A stretch of 64,000 nucleotides of DNA from Mesorhizobium sp. B4-1-3 (GCF_006439355.1 NZ_VFTG01000005.1:1-64000), one strand, 5' to 3'; shown: positions 1-8,348, counted from the stretch's first letter. Program-made: numbers and translations. Notes: generated by a model from the sequence alone, not told the origin.

Positions 1-597
1 ATCGGCTCGGATCCGCGCATCGGCTACCACTTCATCTATCCCGGCCTCGGCTATGGCGGCTCCTGCTTCCCGAAGGACGTGCGCGCGCTGATCAAGACCG
101 CCGAGGGCGTCAAGTTCGACGCCAAGCTGCTGCGCGCCGTCGAAGAGCGCAACAATGCGCAAAAGTCGGTCCTGTTCGACAAGGTCAGCCACTATTTCAA
201 GGGTGCGCTCAGGGGCAAGACCTTCGCCGTCTGGGGGCTGGCCTTCAAGCCCAATACCGACGACATGCGCGAGGCGCCGTCGCGCATGCTGATGGAAGCG
301 CTGTGGGCGGCCGGCGCCAAGGTGCAGGCCTACGATCCCGAGGCGATGCAGGAGTGTCAGGCGATCTACGGCCTGCGCGAGGATCTGCTTTTGTGCGGCA
401 CCAAGGAGGCGGCGGTGCGCGGCGCCGACGCGCTGTTGATCTGCACCGAGTGGAAGAGCTTTCGCGCGCCCTCCTTCGACGCGCTCAAGGATGCGCTGAC
501 GACGCCGGTCATCTTCGACGGCCGCAATCTCTACGATCCCAAGGTGATCGCCCGCTACGGCATCGAGTATTTCTCCATCGGCAGGATGGCGGCATGA
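1..597 (+). CDS. ugd: UDP-glucose 6-dehydrogenase, C-terminal part (cut by window start)
   Basis: Oxidises UDP-glucose to UDP-glucuronic acid with NAD+, supplying uronic acid for surface polysaccharides. The frame is open from base 1; the first residues contain GYGGSCFPKD, the catalytic-cysteine signature of the UDP-glucose/GDP-mannose dehydrogenase family. The rest covers the dimerisation helix and the C-terminal UDP-binding domain (WGLAFKPNTDDMREAPS). The NAD-binding N-terminal half lies outside the window. It stands upstream of two glycosyltransferase genes, consistent with a polysaccharide cluster. In rhizobia the same enzyme is often called rkpK. The family call is firm; the physiological polymer is not known. 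Confidence 0.95.
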   Translation: MGSDPRIGYHFIYPGLGYGGSCFPKDVRALIKTAEGVKFDAKLLRAVEERNNAQKSVLFDKVSHYFKGALRGKTFAVWGLAFKPNTDDMREAPSRMLMEALWAAGAKVQAYDPEAMQECQAIYGLREDLLLCGTKEAAVRGADALLICTEWKSFRAPSFDALKDALTTPVIFDGRNLYDPKVIARYGIEYFSIGRMAA

Positions 598-685
598 CTG
601 CTGATTGCCTCAAGGACAATGGCCGTCGCCATGGCTGTGGACTCATGCCGGCGAACGGGGCATCGGCAACAGTATGAGGTCATCG

Positions 686-1906
686 ATGGCTACGCAGCGC
701 AAACCGACGGTCACCGTCATCGTCCCCACCTTCAACCGGCAAAAATTCCTGCCCGAATCAATCGGAAGCCTGCTGCGGCAGACCGTGGTGCCGGATCAGA
801 TCCTGATCGTGGACGACGGCTCGACGGACGATACCGGCGCGCTGGCGGCCTCTTTCCCGGCGCCGGTGGAGTATTACCGCAAGGAGAATGGCGGGAAATC
901 GACGGCGCTGAATTTTGCCCTGAAGCGCTGCACAGGAGATTTCGTCTGGATATTCGATGACGACGACGTCGCGCACCCGACGGCGCTTGAGCGGTTTCTC
1001 GCCGCCTTCGAGCGGGAGCCGGCCGCCGATTTCGCATTCGGCGAATATGCGCGTTTCCAGCGTTCGGCCCAGATCGAGGAGCAGGATTACGAGATCGTCG
1101 CCTTCGGCCATGTCAGCCAGGACAATTTCTTCCCGTCGCATCTCGAATATTGCCACGTCCACCAGCCGGGTCTCCTGGTGCGCCGCAAATGCTACGACGA
1201 GGTGGGTGGCTTCAACGAGACCCTGGTCCGGTCGCAGGATTATGAGATGATGCTAAGGCTTGCGCGCCGGTTCAAGGGCGTCAGGGTCGACGGCTTGATG
1301 TTCTTCCAGCGCCAGCACGACATGGTCCGCGGCAGCACCAAGGTGGTCATTTCCTACACCGACCGGATCAAGGCCTGGGGCGCGTACGACCGGGCGATCA
1401 TGGAAGAGGTCTACAAGTCGGTCGATCTGCATGAGTATCTGGATCGCTCGGAGCAGGCCCTGCCGAGGACGGCCGATCTCGAGATGCAGGCGCTGCTGCA
1501 GCGATCGAGCATCATGGCCAGGAAGGGTTTGTGGCATCACGCGGCCGAGGACATCCGCCGCTACGCCCTGCTTGCCGAGCGAGCCGGAAAGACGTCGCTC
1601 AGCGACAAGGAACGCGCCATCGTGCGGCGCACCTTCGAAGCCTATGACACGGGCCTGGCGTCCGCCCCTGCCGACGCATTCATCTCGGCGGTGAAGGCAT
1701 GGAAGTCGGGGCCTCTCAAGGCCGACATCGTCAGGGAATACATGCATTCCTTCCCGCACTACCTGGCGCGGGACTTGAAGGCAGGAAAAGTGATCCCCGC
1801 GTCGAAGCTGTTGCGGGAGTATTCGGCGCTGTCGCTTTCCGCTTCGCTCGGCCGGCTGTGTCGGGCGATGACCTCGAAGCTTCCCTTGGCGCGCGGCGCA
1901 AGCTGA
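686..1906 (+). CDS. Family 2 glycosyltransferase
   Basis: A GT-A fold sugar transferase, expected to act at the inner membrane in polysaccharide assembly. The N-terminal 220 residues hold the GT2 core: TVIVPTFNRQKFL at the start, IVDDGSTDDT for nucleotide-sugar binding, and an acidic WIFDDDDVAHP metal site. About 180 helical residues follow with no motif I recognise. The frame is open from a TTG at 605, but the ATG at 686 is preferred because GAGGT lies five bases before it and the conserved domain starts soon after; an ATG at 674 is also possible. It follows ugd by about 90 bp and is followed 46 bp later by another glycosyltransferase in the same direction. Donor and acceptor cannot be told. 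Confidence 0.88.
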   Translation: MATQRKPTVTVIVPTFNRQKFLPESIGSLLRQTVVPDQILIVDDGSTDDTGALAASFPAPVEYYRKENGGKSTALNFALKRCTGDFVWIFDDDDVAHPTALERFLAAFEREPAADFAFGEYARFQRSAQIEEQDYEIVAFGHVSQDNFFPSHLEYCHVHQPGLLVRRKCYDEVGGFNETLVRSQDYEMMLRLARRFKGVRVDGLMFFQRQHDMVRGSTKVVISYTDRIKAWGAYDRAIMEEVYKSVDLHEYLDRSEQALPRTADLEMQALLQRSSIMARKGLWHHAAEDIRRYALLAERAGKTSLSDKERAIVRRTFEAYDTGLASAPADAFISAVKAWKSGPLKADIVREYMHSFPHYLARDLKAGKVIPASKLLREYSALSLSASLGRLCRAMTSKLPLARGAS

Positions 1907-1952
1907 TGAGCCGTGGCTTGCGGATACTCGCCCGGGCCGAATTAGGAGCAGA

Positions 1953-3035
1953 ATGATGAAAGTGCTTTTTGCAAGCGGCAACGGGTACATTCCCGAGTTC
2001 ACCGGCGGCGTGCAATCCAACACGCATCACCTGGTCGAACAGCTGATCGAGCACGGCCATCAGGCGTCGGTCCTCGCCTCGCTGTTCGGCGACGGCATGT
2101 TCGGCCTCAAGGCACGCGCCAAGATGAAGCTGTTGCGGCAGCCCGCGGTTGTCGACAATTTCCCCGGCTACCCGGTGATGCGCGCCTGGTTCCCCTGGGA
2201 GGCGGCCGGCTTCGCCGTCGAGAAGACCACACCGGACGTCGCCGTCGTGCAGTGCCACAAGTCGGTTCTGCTCGGAAAGGCGCTTCTTGCCGAAGGCGTG
2301 CCGCTGGTCGTCTACCTGCACAATGTCGAATTTCACGAGCTTGCCGGCGATCCGCGCGAACTCAATTCGGCTTTGTACATCGCCAATTCGGAATTCACGG
2401 CACGCACCTACAAGGAAAAGTTCGGCATCGAGTCGATCGTGCTTCCGCCGACCATCAACGACGCGCTCTACTGCACACATACGACCGGCGAATTCGTCAC
2501 CATGATCAATCCCTATGAGGAGAAGGGTTTCGATCTGGCGGTGAAGATTGCGGCCGCCTGCCCGGAGATTCCCTTCCTGTTCGTGGAGAGCTGGAAACTG
2601 GAGGACGAGCATCGTGCCCGCATCGAAAAGACCATCGCGCCGCTCTCGAATGTCACGCTGGAAAACCGCACCGACGATATGAAGACGGTCTATGGGCGCA
2701 CCAGGATCTTGCTTGCCCCGAGCAAATGGGAGGAAGCCTGGGGCCGCGTCGCGTCCGAGGCGCATTGCAGCGGTATCCCCGTCGTCGGATCGAGGCGCGG
2801 CGGCCTGCCCGAAGCCATCGGTCCCGGCGGCGTGGTGCTCGACTACGACGCCCCGTTCGCCGACTGGGCCGCGGCGGTGAGGCGCCTGTGGAACGATCGC
2901 CAGGAATACGAACGTCTTTCGGCCGCGGCTCTCGCCTTCTCCAAACGCCCGGAGCTCGACCCCGCGCGGCAGTTGGTGGTGTTTCTCGATCTGCTCGAAA
3001 GAGCGGCCCGGCAGGGCGTTCGCCGCGCGGCGTAG
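1953..3035 (+). CDS. Family 4 (GT-B) glycosyltransferase
   Basis: Retaining GT-B fold glycosyltransferase, probably adding a sugar to a polysaccharide repeat unit on the cytoplasmic face. The N-terminus shows the GT4 acceptor-side motif with FTGGVQSNTHHLVEQL. The C-terminal half has the E-x7-E donor-binding motif (WEEAWGRVASEAHCSGIPVV) and the following RRGGLPEAIG loop. About 360 residues is normal for the family. The start is ATG 1953 with AGGAG about six bases upstream; a second ATG follows at once. It is probably co-transcribed with the upstream GT2 gene, and a strong inverted repeat 16 bp after the stop may end the unit. The sugar specificity is unknown. Confidence 0.9.
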   Translation: MMKVLFASGNGYIPEFTGGVQSNTHHLVEQLIEHGHQASVLASLFGDGMFGLKARAKMKLLRQPAVVDNFPGYPVMRAWFPWEAAGFAVEKTTPDVAVVQCHKSVLLGKALLAEGVPLVVYLHNVEFHELAGDPRELNSALYIANSEFTARTYKEKFGIESIVLPPTINDALYCTHTTGEFVTMINPYEEKGFDLAVKIAAACPEIPFLFVESWKLEDEHRARIEKTIAPLSNVTLENRTDDMKTVYGRTRILLAPSKWEEAWGRVASEAHCSGIPVVGSRRGGLPEAIGPGGVVLDYDAPFADWAAAVRRLWNDRQEYERLSAAALAFSKRPELDPARQLVVFLDLLERAARQGVRRAA

Positions 3036-3051
3036 ACTGGTATCTGCACCC

Positions 3052-3086
3052 GCATAAGCCGGATGCAGAATGCGTCCGGCTTATGC
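3052..3086. terminator. Perfect 12-bp inverted repeat after the GT4 gene
   Basis: Positions 3052-3063 and 3075-3086 are perfect reverse complements (GCATAAGCCGGA / TCCGGCTTATGC) with an 11-base loop. It lies 16 bases after the glycosyltransferase stop. There is no clear T-run, so it may be an intrinsic-like terminator, an mRNA-end hairpin or a short dispersed repeat. Confidence 0.5.
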
Positions 3087-3307
3087 GCTGCCTCACGAGT
3101 TGAGGTCGGTGCGCTTATAGCCGTGAATGGTCGTGACCAGTTTGTCATTGGGCGCCATCGGTTCCCATTGGCCAGCCCAGCGCGGGTCCATTACGGTTCC
3201 GGCTGCGACCCACAGGCAGCGGCATCGCCATTGAAACACCGCGCGACGCCAGGATTTCTCTGCGTGATGTCCGCAGCCGATCTCCGATTGCACCGTTTCG
3301 CGATCCC

Positions 3308-3493
3308 TTACGTATAGATCCTGCCGGCCAGGAAGCTGTCGAGATCGGTCATCGGGATGTTCGCCGTCAGGCTGACCATCGCGTCGGCGAGGATACAGCT
3401 CCTCGGCACGCCGACGACCAAGTCGATGTCGCCCGGCAACCGGTGCAGCTTGCGCACGGTCGTCTCGTTCATGGCTGAGAAATCGATCGGCAT
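3308..3493 (-). pseudogene. Truncated phosphoribosyltransferase-like fragment
   Basis: A 61-codon frame. Its LVVGVPRSCILADAMVSL stretch and the following NIPMTDLDSFLAGR resemble the start of phosphoribosyltransferase-type proteins found in some polysaccharide clusters, where the usual pattern is VVGVPRSG then a long PRTase domain. Here the frame ends with TAA at the point where the family would continue, and the typical glycine is cysteine (PRSC). No continuation is evident downstream; an open frame at 3093-3293 on the same strand ends in a coherent-looking stretch (NDKLVTTIHGYKRTDLNS) that could be a shifted C-terminal piece, but I cannot align the two. Read as a decayed remnant. The rest of 3087-3542 shows nothing else I can support. 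Confidence 0.45.
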
Positions 3494-3542
3494 TTCATGT
3501 GTTTATCCCTGTCCTGAGATTAGCGTCGGGAGCCGGGCGGGT

Positions 3543-5039
3543 TCATTTCGCCTCGCTTGGGGCTGCGATGAACCCCCGTGCCGGGATCAACTGCAATGCC
3601 TCGCGAAGTGTCTGGCGGCCGGCACGGAAGGCGAGCGCGACGACAACGGTGGCGACATAGGAGAGCGCGGCGCCGCCGGCGAGCGCGACCACGGGCGGCG
3701 CATGCAGCAACGGTTTAGCGAGCCAGACCAGGCCGAACGCCAGATGCGCGCCTAGCACGAAAGGCATTGCCGCGTGAAGCACATGGCTGGCCCTGAGCGG
3801 TCCGCTCTTGCCGACATAGAGCCACAGGAATGGCGTACGCAGATATTCGCTGATCGCGTAGGCGACCGCGACGCCGAGCGCTCCGTAAGGAAGGCCTATT
3901 GCGAAGGCCAAGACCGAGGTCACGGCGGAGATGATGCCCCAGCGCATGAAGTCGCTGGAACGGCCCTGGCTGACGAACAGCCATCCCGAAGGGTTGTTGA
4001 GCGGCTGCAGCAGTCCGGCAAAGCCCAGCGCCAGGAAGATCGGCGCGCTTCCCCTCCACTGCTCGCCGAGCACGAAGGGAATTAGCGTGTCCGACATGGC
4101 GGTGGCGAAGGCGACACCCGGAAGCGCCACCAGAAGGATCAGCGGCATGACCCGCAGATAGGCGCTGCGGTAGCGGTCCGGCTCGTCCTTCAGCCGCGAC
4201 AGCGCCGGCACCATCACCTTCGCCAGCGGGTTGGTGATCTGGCTGAGCGGGAAAAGCAGAAGCTTGTAGGCGCGGTCATAGAGGCCGAGCTGCGCTTCGC
4301 CCCAGTATTTGCCGATCAGCACATTGTCGAGGTTGCGGGCAAAGAAATTGGCGAAATTGAAGCCGGTGATGCCGGCGCCGAAATTGATCAGCGTGCCGAT
4401 GCCGTCGACCTTGCGCGGCAGGCCCGGGCGCCAGCGCGAGGAGTACCAGTAGCACAGCGTCGGCAGCACGGCGCTTGCCAGCGTGCCGGCGAAAAGCGCC
4501 CAATAGGAGCGATCGATGAAGGTCCAGAGGATCGAGACCGCAACGCCGAGGACGGCGCTGGCGATGTCGATGATGGCCAGCCGCGTGAACTCCATGCGGC
4601 GCGTCAACAGCGCCACATGCTGCGCTCCCAGGCCATAGGCGATGATCTGCAGGCCGAAGGCGGCGACGAGGCCCGTCACGCGCGGCTCGCCATAGAAAGC
4701 GGCGACCAGCGGCGCCGAAGTCGCGAGCACGCAGGCGAGCAGGGTGCTTACGGCCACGTTGATCCAGAACAGGTAATTGACCTCTTCGTGGCGGATGCCG
4801 GTCTTCTGGATCGTCGCCTGGGTCAGGCCGAAATCCTGGAACAGTGCGATGAAGGCAAGCACCGGCGCGCACATGGCGACGACGCCGAAATCCTGCGGCG
4901 ACAGGAGCCGCGACAGCACAATGACGGAGATGATCTGAGTCGCCACCCGCACGCCTTGCGCCATCGCGGTGACGACCGCGCCGCGTCTGACCGATTTGCG
5001 CAGGGAGCCTTCTGGCGGATCGAATGCACTGGCTTGCAA
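3543..5039 (-). CDS. Polysaccharide flippase, PST/MATE family (ExoT/Wzx-like)
   Basis: Multi-spanning inner-membrane exporter that flips lipid-linked oligosaccharide repeat units to the periplasm. About 498 residues with some twelve hydrophobic segments. The N-terminus has the family pattern RRGAVVTAMAQGVRVATQIIS, and LSRLLSPQDFGVVAM is the usual first-helix signature of oligosaccharide flippases. The frame begins at TTG 5039 with AGGA about nine bases before it; no in-frame ATG lies further upstream. It runs opposite to the glycosyltransferases on either side. In Sinorhizobium the exo region also contains a flippase (ExoT) outside the exoPNOMAL block, so a role in exporting the same polymer is plausible. 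A TGC-rich palindrome lies about 130 bp upstream. Confidence 0.88.
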   Translation of the reverse strand: MQASAFDPPEGSLRKSVRRGAVVTAMAQGVRVATQIISVIVLSRLLSPQDFGVVAMCAPVLAFIALFQDFGLTQATIQKTGIRHEEVNYLFWINVAVSTLLACVLATSAPLVAAFYGEPRVTGLVAAFGLQIIAYGLGAQHVALLTRRMEFTRLAIIDIASAVLGVAVSILWTFIDRSYWALFAGTLASAVLPTLCYWYSSRWRPGLPRKVDGIGTLINFGAGITGFNFANFFARNLDNVLIGKYWGEAQLGLYDRAYKLLLFPLSQITNPLAKVMVPALSRLKDEPDRYRSAYLRVMPLILLVALPGVAFATAMSDTLIPFVLGEQWRGSAPIFLALGFAGLLQPLNNPSGWLFVSQGRSSDFMRWGIISAVTSVLAFAIGLPYGALGVAVAYAISEYLRTPFLWLYVGKSGPLRASHVLHAAMPFVLGAHLAFGLVWLAKPLLHAPPVVALAGGAALSYVATVVVALAFRAGRQTLREALQLIPARGFIAAPSEAK

Positions 5040-5165
5040 ATTCAGGATTCCTGACTTTCGCCCGGCCTGGATCCATGACCCGACCGTCCGTTGAGTACCG
5101 AAACGCCCCGTCCACCATCAAGCTTGCAGCAACGATATGGCAATTTTTGCGACGCCGCATCAAAA

Positions 5166-5182
5166 TTGTTGCAATGCAGCAA
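5166..5182. promoter_or_regulatory. TGC-N3-GCA palindrome upstream of the flippase
   Basis: TTGTTGC-AAT-GCAGCAA is an imperfect 7-3-7 inverted repeat (one mismatch), embedded in AT-rich sequence about 127 bp upstream of the flippase start. The same 17-bp element, differing at one base, recurs at 8332-8348 in front of exoL. The core agrees with the CTGC-N3-GCAG-type sites described for PhaR/AniA regulators. The assignment to that regulator is inference. Confidence 0.5.
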
Positions 5183-5274
5183 AATTTTACGACAGAAAGG
5201 CTTGCGGGAGCCCGTTCGAGTGTCTTGCGGCAAAGCAGAGGCCACTGCTCAAACGTATTGATTTGTTGAAGAAA

Positions 5275-5325
5275 TGGCACCCGGAAGGGATTGAACCCTC
5301 GATTTTCGGCTTACAAAACTGATGC
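5275..5325 (-). pseudogene. tRNA-Thr(TGT)-like 3' half (tRNA remnant)
   Basis: Read on the minus strand, the segment has an anticodon loop TTTGTAA (anticodon TGT) followed by a T-arm: stem GAGGG, loop TTCAATC, stem CCTTC, then an acceptor-like CGGGTGCC. The anticodon stem has an A-C mismatch, no D-arm or 5' acceptor strand precedes it, and the discriminator region is irregular. This is therefore half a tRNA, the typical footprint of integration into a tRNA 3' end or of a later deletion. The gap 5040-5507 otherwise holds the palindrome at 5166 and no gene I can support. Confidence 0.5.
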
Positions 5326-5507
5326 TGGCGCGTCGAGCCGTCGACGATTTGTAATAGATTCAACGAACGATAATACGGTCAGCGCCACGGCGCGGGCAGG
5401 AGCAATCGCCGGGGCGGCTAGTGCGCCATGAGCGAGCTGAGACCGTCGCGGCCGGTTAGGCCGGGAATATACGGGCTGAGAAGGAATTGAATGCACGGAC
5501 CGGGCGG

Positions 5508-7526
5508 CTACCGACGCTCACCGTCTTGTGAGCTGCCCTGGGACAACAAAAGGCGGCTTTCACTGGGTGTGAGGATGCCCTTGGAAGCGATTTCCTTCGG
5601 AATGCTGACGATCATATCATCAGGGCTAAAGGTAACCGCTTCTTCTGGCGGCAGCCCTTTTGATGTGGGCGCGCCAAAGTGGCTTGTGATTTTCTTGATC
5701 TGGATGTCGTTCCGGCCGGCCCCGACATTGGTTAAGTACAGCCCCGACGCTTGTGACCCTTTCCACGGAAACTCCGTCCACCTAGTTGATGTTTTCACGT
5801 ACTTGCTCCCAGCTCGTCGTCCCATCCAGAACAGCCAGATATCGTCACCTTGGGGACTGAGCTTAATGAACAGTTCCTCATCTACGGTTTCTGGCGACAA
5901 CGATTTAGGGCCGTACAGCACTCCACCGACACCCGTTGGGAAAAGCATTCCCGTCGTTTCCGAAACGTCGAATAACCATTTGTCGTAAGGCTGCATTCGC
6001 CCCGCATCATCGAAGGTGACCTGGTGAGCCCGATGGCAAACGATGGTTTTTTCACCCGCCAGTTGAACAAGTTGCTCCAGCCAACGCGACGAATAATAAA
6101 CATCGTCATCCGCCGTAACGATGTAGGCCTTTGGAAATGCCAAGAGGGCCGGCACGATCTTTTTGTACGAACGAATGTCTGCACAAAAACGGATTTCAAG
6201 ACCTTGGGCCTTGAGGTTTGTGACCGAGGCAGGCAGTTGCGTCGCATCCTCAGCCGTGACCCAAAGGATAACCCGGTCGGGCACAACCGTCTGCGACAGG
6301 AGACAGCGCAGCGTCAAATGCAGGGTGGCGAACCGTTTCGGATAGGAAGTCAAGGATACGATCAAGTCATCAGGCAAACCATGCGGCCTTCCCTGGCCTC
6401 TAAGTGGCCATCGAAGAGCGATCATGAGTTGCGCAATGTATGGCTTAGCAAAATGAAGGATCGTTGCTCGATACTTCGCCACCCGCCAACCAATACCGTG
6501 GTTCAGCCAAGAAATTCCGCGACTTGGCGCGCCAACACCTGTTCCCAGGAACCACGGGGAGAGCGAATCCGATCGCTTCAGCCAAAGGTAGATCGCAAAA
6601 GGCCCCAAAACTGCGCCCACCAAGATGACCGCCTCATTGTCGACCCCGAAATCCCGGAGGGAAAAATGGAAGAATTGGTGCAGGAACATAATGACCAACG
6701 ACGCTTCACCTAGCTTCGCTAAAGGCAACCCTATTCCCGCAACTGTGGCTGCTCGTCGTATCAGGATGAGAAACGTCAGGGACAGGGCCAGCGCAATGAG
6801 AAGCCCGAGGATGGGAGGTCCGAAAATGGAATATTTCATATTGAACTGAATGTCAGCGCCGCCAGCTGCTCCGGCTGAAGCAAGGGCACCCACGGTCAAA
6901 ATGAAAATCCAAAGGGTCCTCGAACGAAATTGGATGGTCCGAATTAAATGCCCAAACCAATAGCAGCACAATGCAATTGGCACTGTGGCGACCGCCCAAG
7001 GCGAACGGTTCATTGGCCACTGGGATTGAATAGCATAGCCTAAGACCACACACAGAGCGACAAAACCCAGCATGCGAGGGCTGCTAGGGCTTTTCGTCCA
7101 ATTCGCAATTTCGTTATAGATGATTTGGGTGAAGAAGAGGCAGGTTATAAACCAGAAGACGCCAAAATCACGCGAGAGGCGCATCCCACCCAGCATATCG
7201 TTAACGGCCATCTCGCGTATCTGCCAACGGGCCGGAAAATCGCCGAGCAGAACTCTCCTGGATATGACTGCCAGTGTCAAAACCAACAAAAAAGCTACAT
7301 ATGGCACCGCTAGGCCAGCCACCCTCTTCCAGAACAGTCGGTTGCGTTCCGTGGGCTTGTAAAGGTAGCCAGACATCACAAAGAAAAGCGGCATATGAAA
7401 CAGCAATACCGCGTTAGCGAAAACCGAGTCCCAAGGTTGAGTCCCAGCGCCGGCAATATGGGCCGCCACAACAAGTAGAATGCCAACGCCTTTGGCGGCA
7501 TCAAGCCAAATCTCGCGATTCGTCAT
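5508..7526 (-). CDS. Fused acyltransferase (family 3) - glycosyltransferase
   Basis: A 672-residue protein with two enzymes. Residues 1-320 are a membrane acyltransferase-3 domain (fucose O-acetylase/NolL type): WLDAAKGVGILLVVAAHIAG with conserved His23, LLFHMPLFFVMSGYL with His44, and about ten membrane segments. After a linker of about 65 residues, residues 386-672 form a GT-A type glycosyltransferase: LIVSLTSYPKRFATLHLTL, SQTVVPDRVILWV, and the acidic TADDDVYYSS at 472-480. Together they could acetylate and glycosylate the same polysaccharide, which is inference. The gene is visibly less GC-rich and has different codon use from its neighbours, stands alone on the minus strand between exo genes, and lies 180 bp from a tRNA remnant: signs of transfer. 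Fusion by sequencing error is unlikely because the frame is long and continuous. Confidence 0.85.
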   Translation of the reverse strand: MTNREIWLDAAKGVGILLVVAAHIAGAGTQPWDSVFANAVLLFHMPLFFVMSGYLYKPTERNRLFWKRVAGLAVPYVAFLLVLTLAVISRRVLLGDFPARWQIREMAVNDMLGGMRLSRDFGVFWFITCLFFTQIIYNEIANWTKSPSSPRMLGFVALCVVLGYAIQSQWPMNRSPWAVATVPIALCCYWFGHLIRTIQFRSRTLWIFILTVGALASAGAAGGADIQFNMKYSIFGPPILGLLIALALSLTFLILIRRAATVAGIGLPLAKLGEASLVIMFLHQFFHFSLRDFGVDNEAVILVGAVLGPFAIYLWLKRSDSLSPWFLGTGVGAPSRGISWLNHGIGWRVAKYRATILHFAKPYIAQLMIALRWPLRGQGRPHGLPDDLIVSLTSYPKRFATLHLTLRCLLSQTVVPDRVILWVTAEDATQLPASVTNLKAQGLEIRFCADIRSYKKIVPALLAFPKAYIVTADDDVYYSSRWLEQLVQLAGEKTIVCHRAHQVTFDDAGRMQPYDKWLFDVSETTGMLFPTGVGGVLYGPKSLSPETVDEELFIKLSPQGDDIWLFWMGRRAGSKYVKTSTRWTEFPWKGSQASGLYLTNVGAGRNDIQIKKITSHFGAPTSKGLPPEEAVTFSPDDMIVSIPKEIASKGILTPSESRLLLSQGSSQDGERR

Positions 7527-7588
7527 CGATCGCTCCAGCCGCCCCCGCAGAAGAAAATTAGATTAGTCGCTTCGCGAGCGCAACACGA

Positions 7589-7605
7589 AATTGTGCATCG
7601 CACAA
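7589..7605. promoter_or_regulatory. Perfect palindrome upstream of the acyltransferase-glycosyltransferase fusion
   Basis: ATTGTGC-ATC-GCACAAT, a perfect 7-3-7 inverted repeat centred about 70 bp upstream of the start at 7526. It shares the TGC-N3-GCA centre of the elements at 5166 and 8332, so it may bind the same factor. No operon partner is present. Confidence 0.5.
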
Positions 7606-7615
7606 TCAATCTCCA

Positions 7616-8184
7616 CTAAGGAGGCAGGGGTGCAACGGTCCTAGCGGTCAGCAAACTGCGTCCCGCCTCGCTGGTGTCATAGAATGTTGACCTTTGCGGT
7701 TGCCGGCTCTCAAGCGGCCGAAGCGACTGGCCCGTGTGAGGGCTGCGTCGCGGCGCCGAGCGAGCCGGAGAAGGCCGGCGGGGAGGACGTGGCGAGCGCC
7801 GGATCGAGGCACGCGGGTCCTTGGCGCGTTCCGTTGCCACACGCTCGTAAAGCGAATCGAGAAATTCACCCGCCGGCCCCGATCCCAACATGGCCTCTGC
7901 GGTCCGGCGGGCCTCGCGCCGGAGTGGCGCCATCAGTCCCGGCTGCCTATATAAGGCTGCCTCATATAAGCAGCCAGCGGCTCGATCGCCTCGGTGGCGA
8001 GGCGCTCGACCTCATCGCGGAAATACTCGGCATAGTCGGTACCGCCACGGAAGTCGTATCCCGGACCCCACCAGTCGCCGACTTCATTCAGCCTCATCGG
8101 CAGTGAAATGCCGCTGACGCCGTCCTCCAGGAATTCCGGCAAGGTGCAGACCCTCGTTCCAAGGACCGGTGTGTGCTCGGACAT
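7616..8184 (-). pseudogene. Unrecognised small ORF pair, possibly one broken gene
   Basis: On the minus strand an ORF from ATG 8184 (starting MSEHTPVLGTR) runs 83 residues and ends at TGA 7933-7935. The next frame begins with ATG at 7933, so stop and start overlap as TGATG. The second frame starts coherently (MAPLRREARRTAEAMLG) but after about 45 residues becomes arginine/proline/serine-rich and no longer looks coding. Either two coupled small genes or one gene broken by an indel near the short repeat at 7938-7975. I recognise neither part; the first has a plausible soluble composition (LPMRLNEVGDWWGPGYDF). No other gene is visible in 7527-8396. Confidence 0.35.
7938..7975. repeat. Short direct/inverted repeat
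   Basis: GGCTGCCTATATAAG is followed directly by GGCTGCCTCATATAAG and then GCAGCC. It is thus a near-perfect tandem duplication that also forms a GGCTGC...GCAGCC hairpin. The duplication sits exactly where the reading frame of the small ORF pair ends, so it may have caused the frame change. Confidence 0.5.
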
Positions 8185-8282
8185 CGAGATCGCCGGGCTT
8201 CGCTCGACCCCGCCGCCACGTCCAAGGCTCGGTCGCTCACGCGGGCCGTTGCGGCGGCGGTCCAATTGTGAGCCTGCCGAAA

Positions 8283-8348
8283 ATTGTGCAGTGCGGTAAG
8301 AATTGCCGCTCTTTGCTTCGTTGCACCAAAATTGTTGCGATGCAGCAA
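8283..8348. promoter_or_regulatory. TGC-rich palindromes in the exoL promoter
   Basis: TTGTTGC-GAT-GCAGCAA at 8332-8348 is nearly identical to the element at 5166-5182 and lies 49 bp before exoL. A weaker partner (ATTGTGC-AGT-GCGGTAA) is at 8283-8299 and resembles the perfect palindrome at 7589. Two sites about 50 bp apart suggest cooperative binding at the main exo operon promoter. PhaR/AniA is the candidate by motif; that is inference. Confidence 0.5.

Noticed and set aside
3093..3293. 66-codon minus-strand ORF beside the phosphoribosyltransferase fragment
   Set aside because: Its first half is Trp/Arg/Cys-rich and not protein-like; only the last 25 residues look coherent, and I cannot assign them.
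5275..5325. Complete tRNA-Thr gene
   Set aside because: Only the anticodon loop and the T-arm are present; no D-arm or 5' acceptor strand can be found in the adjoining 60 bases.
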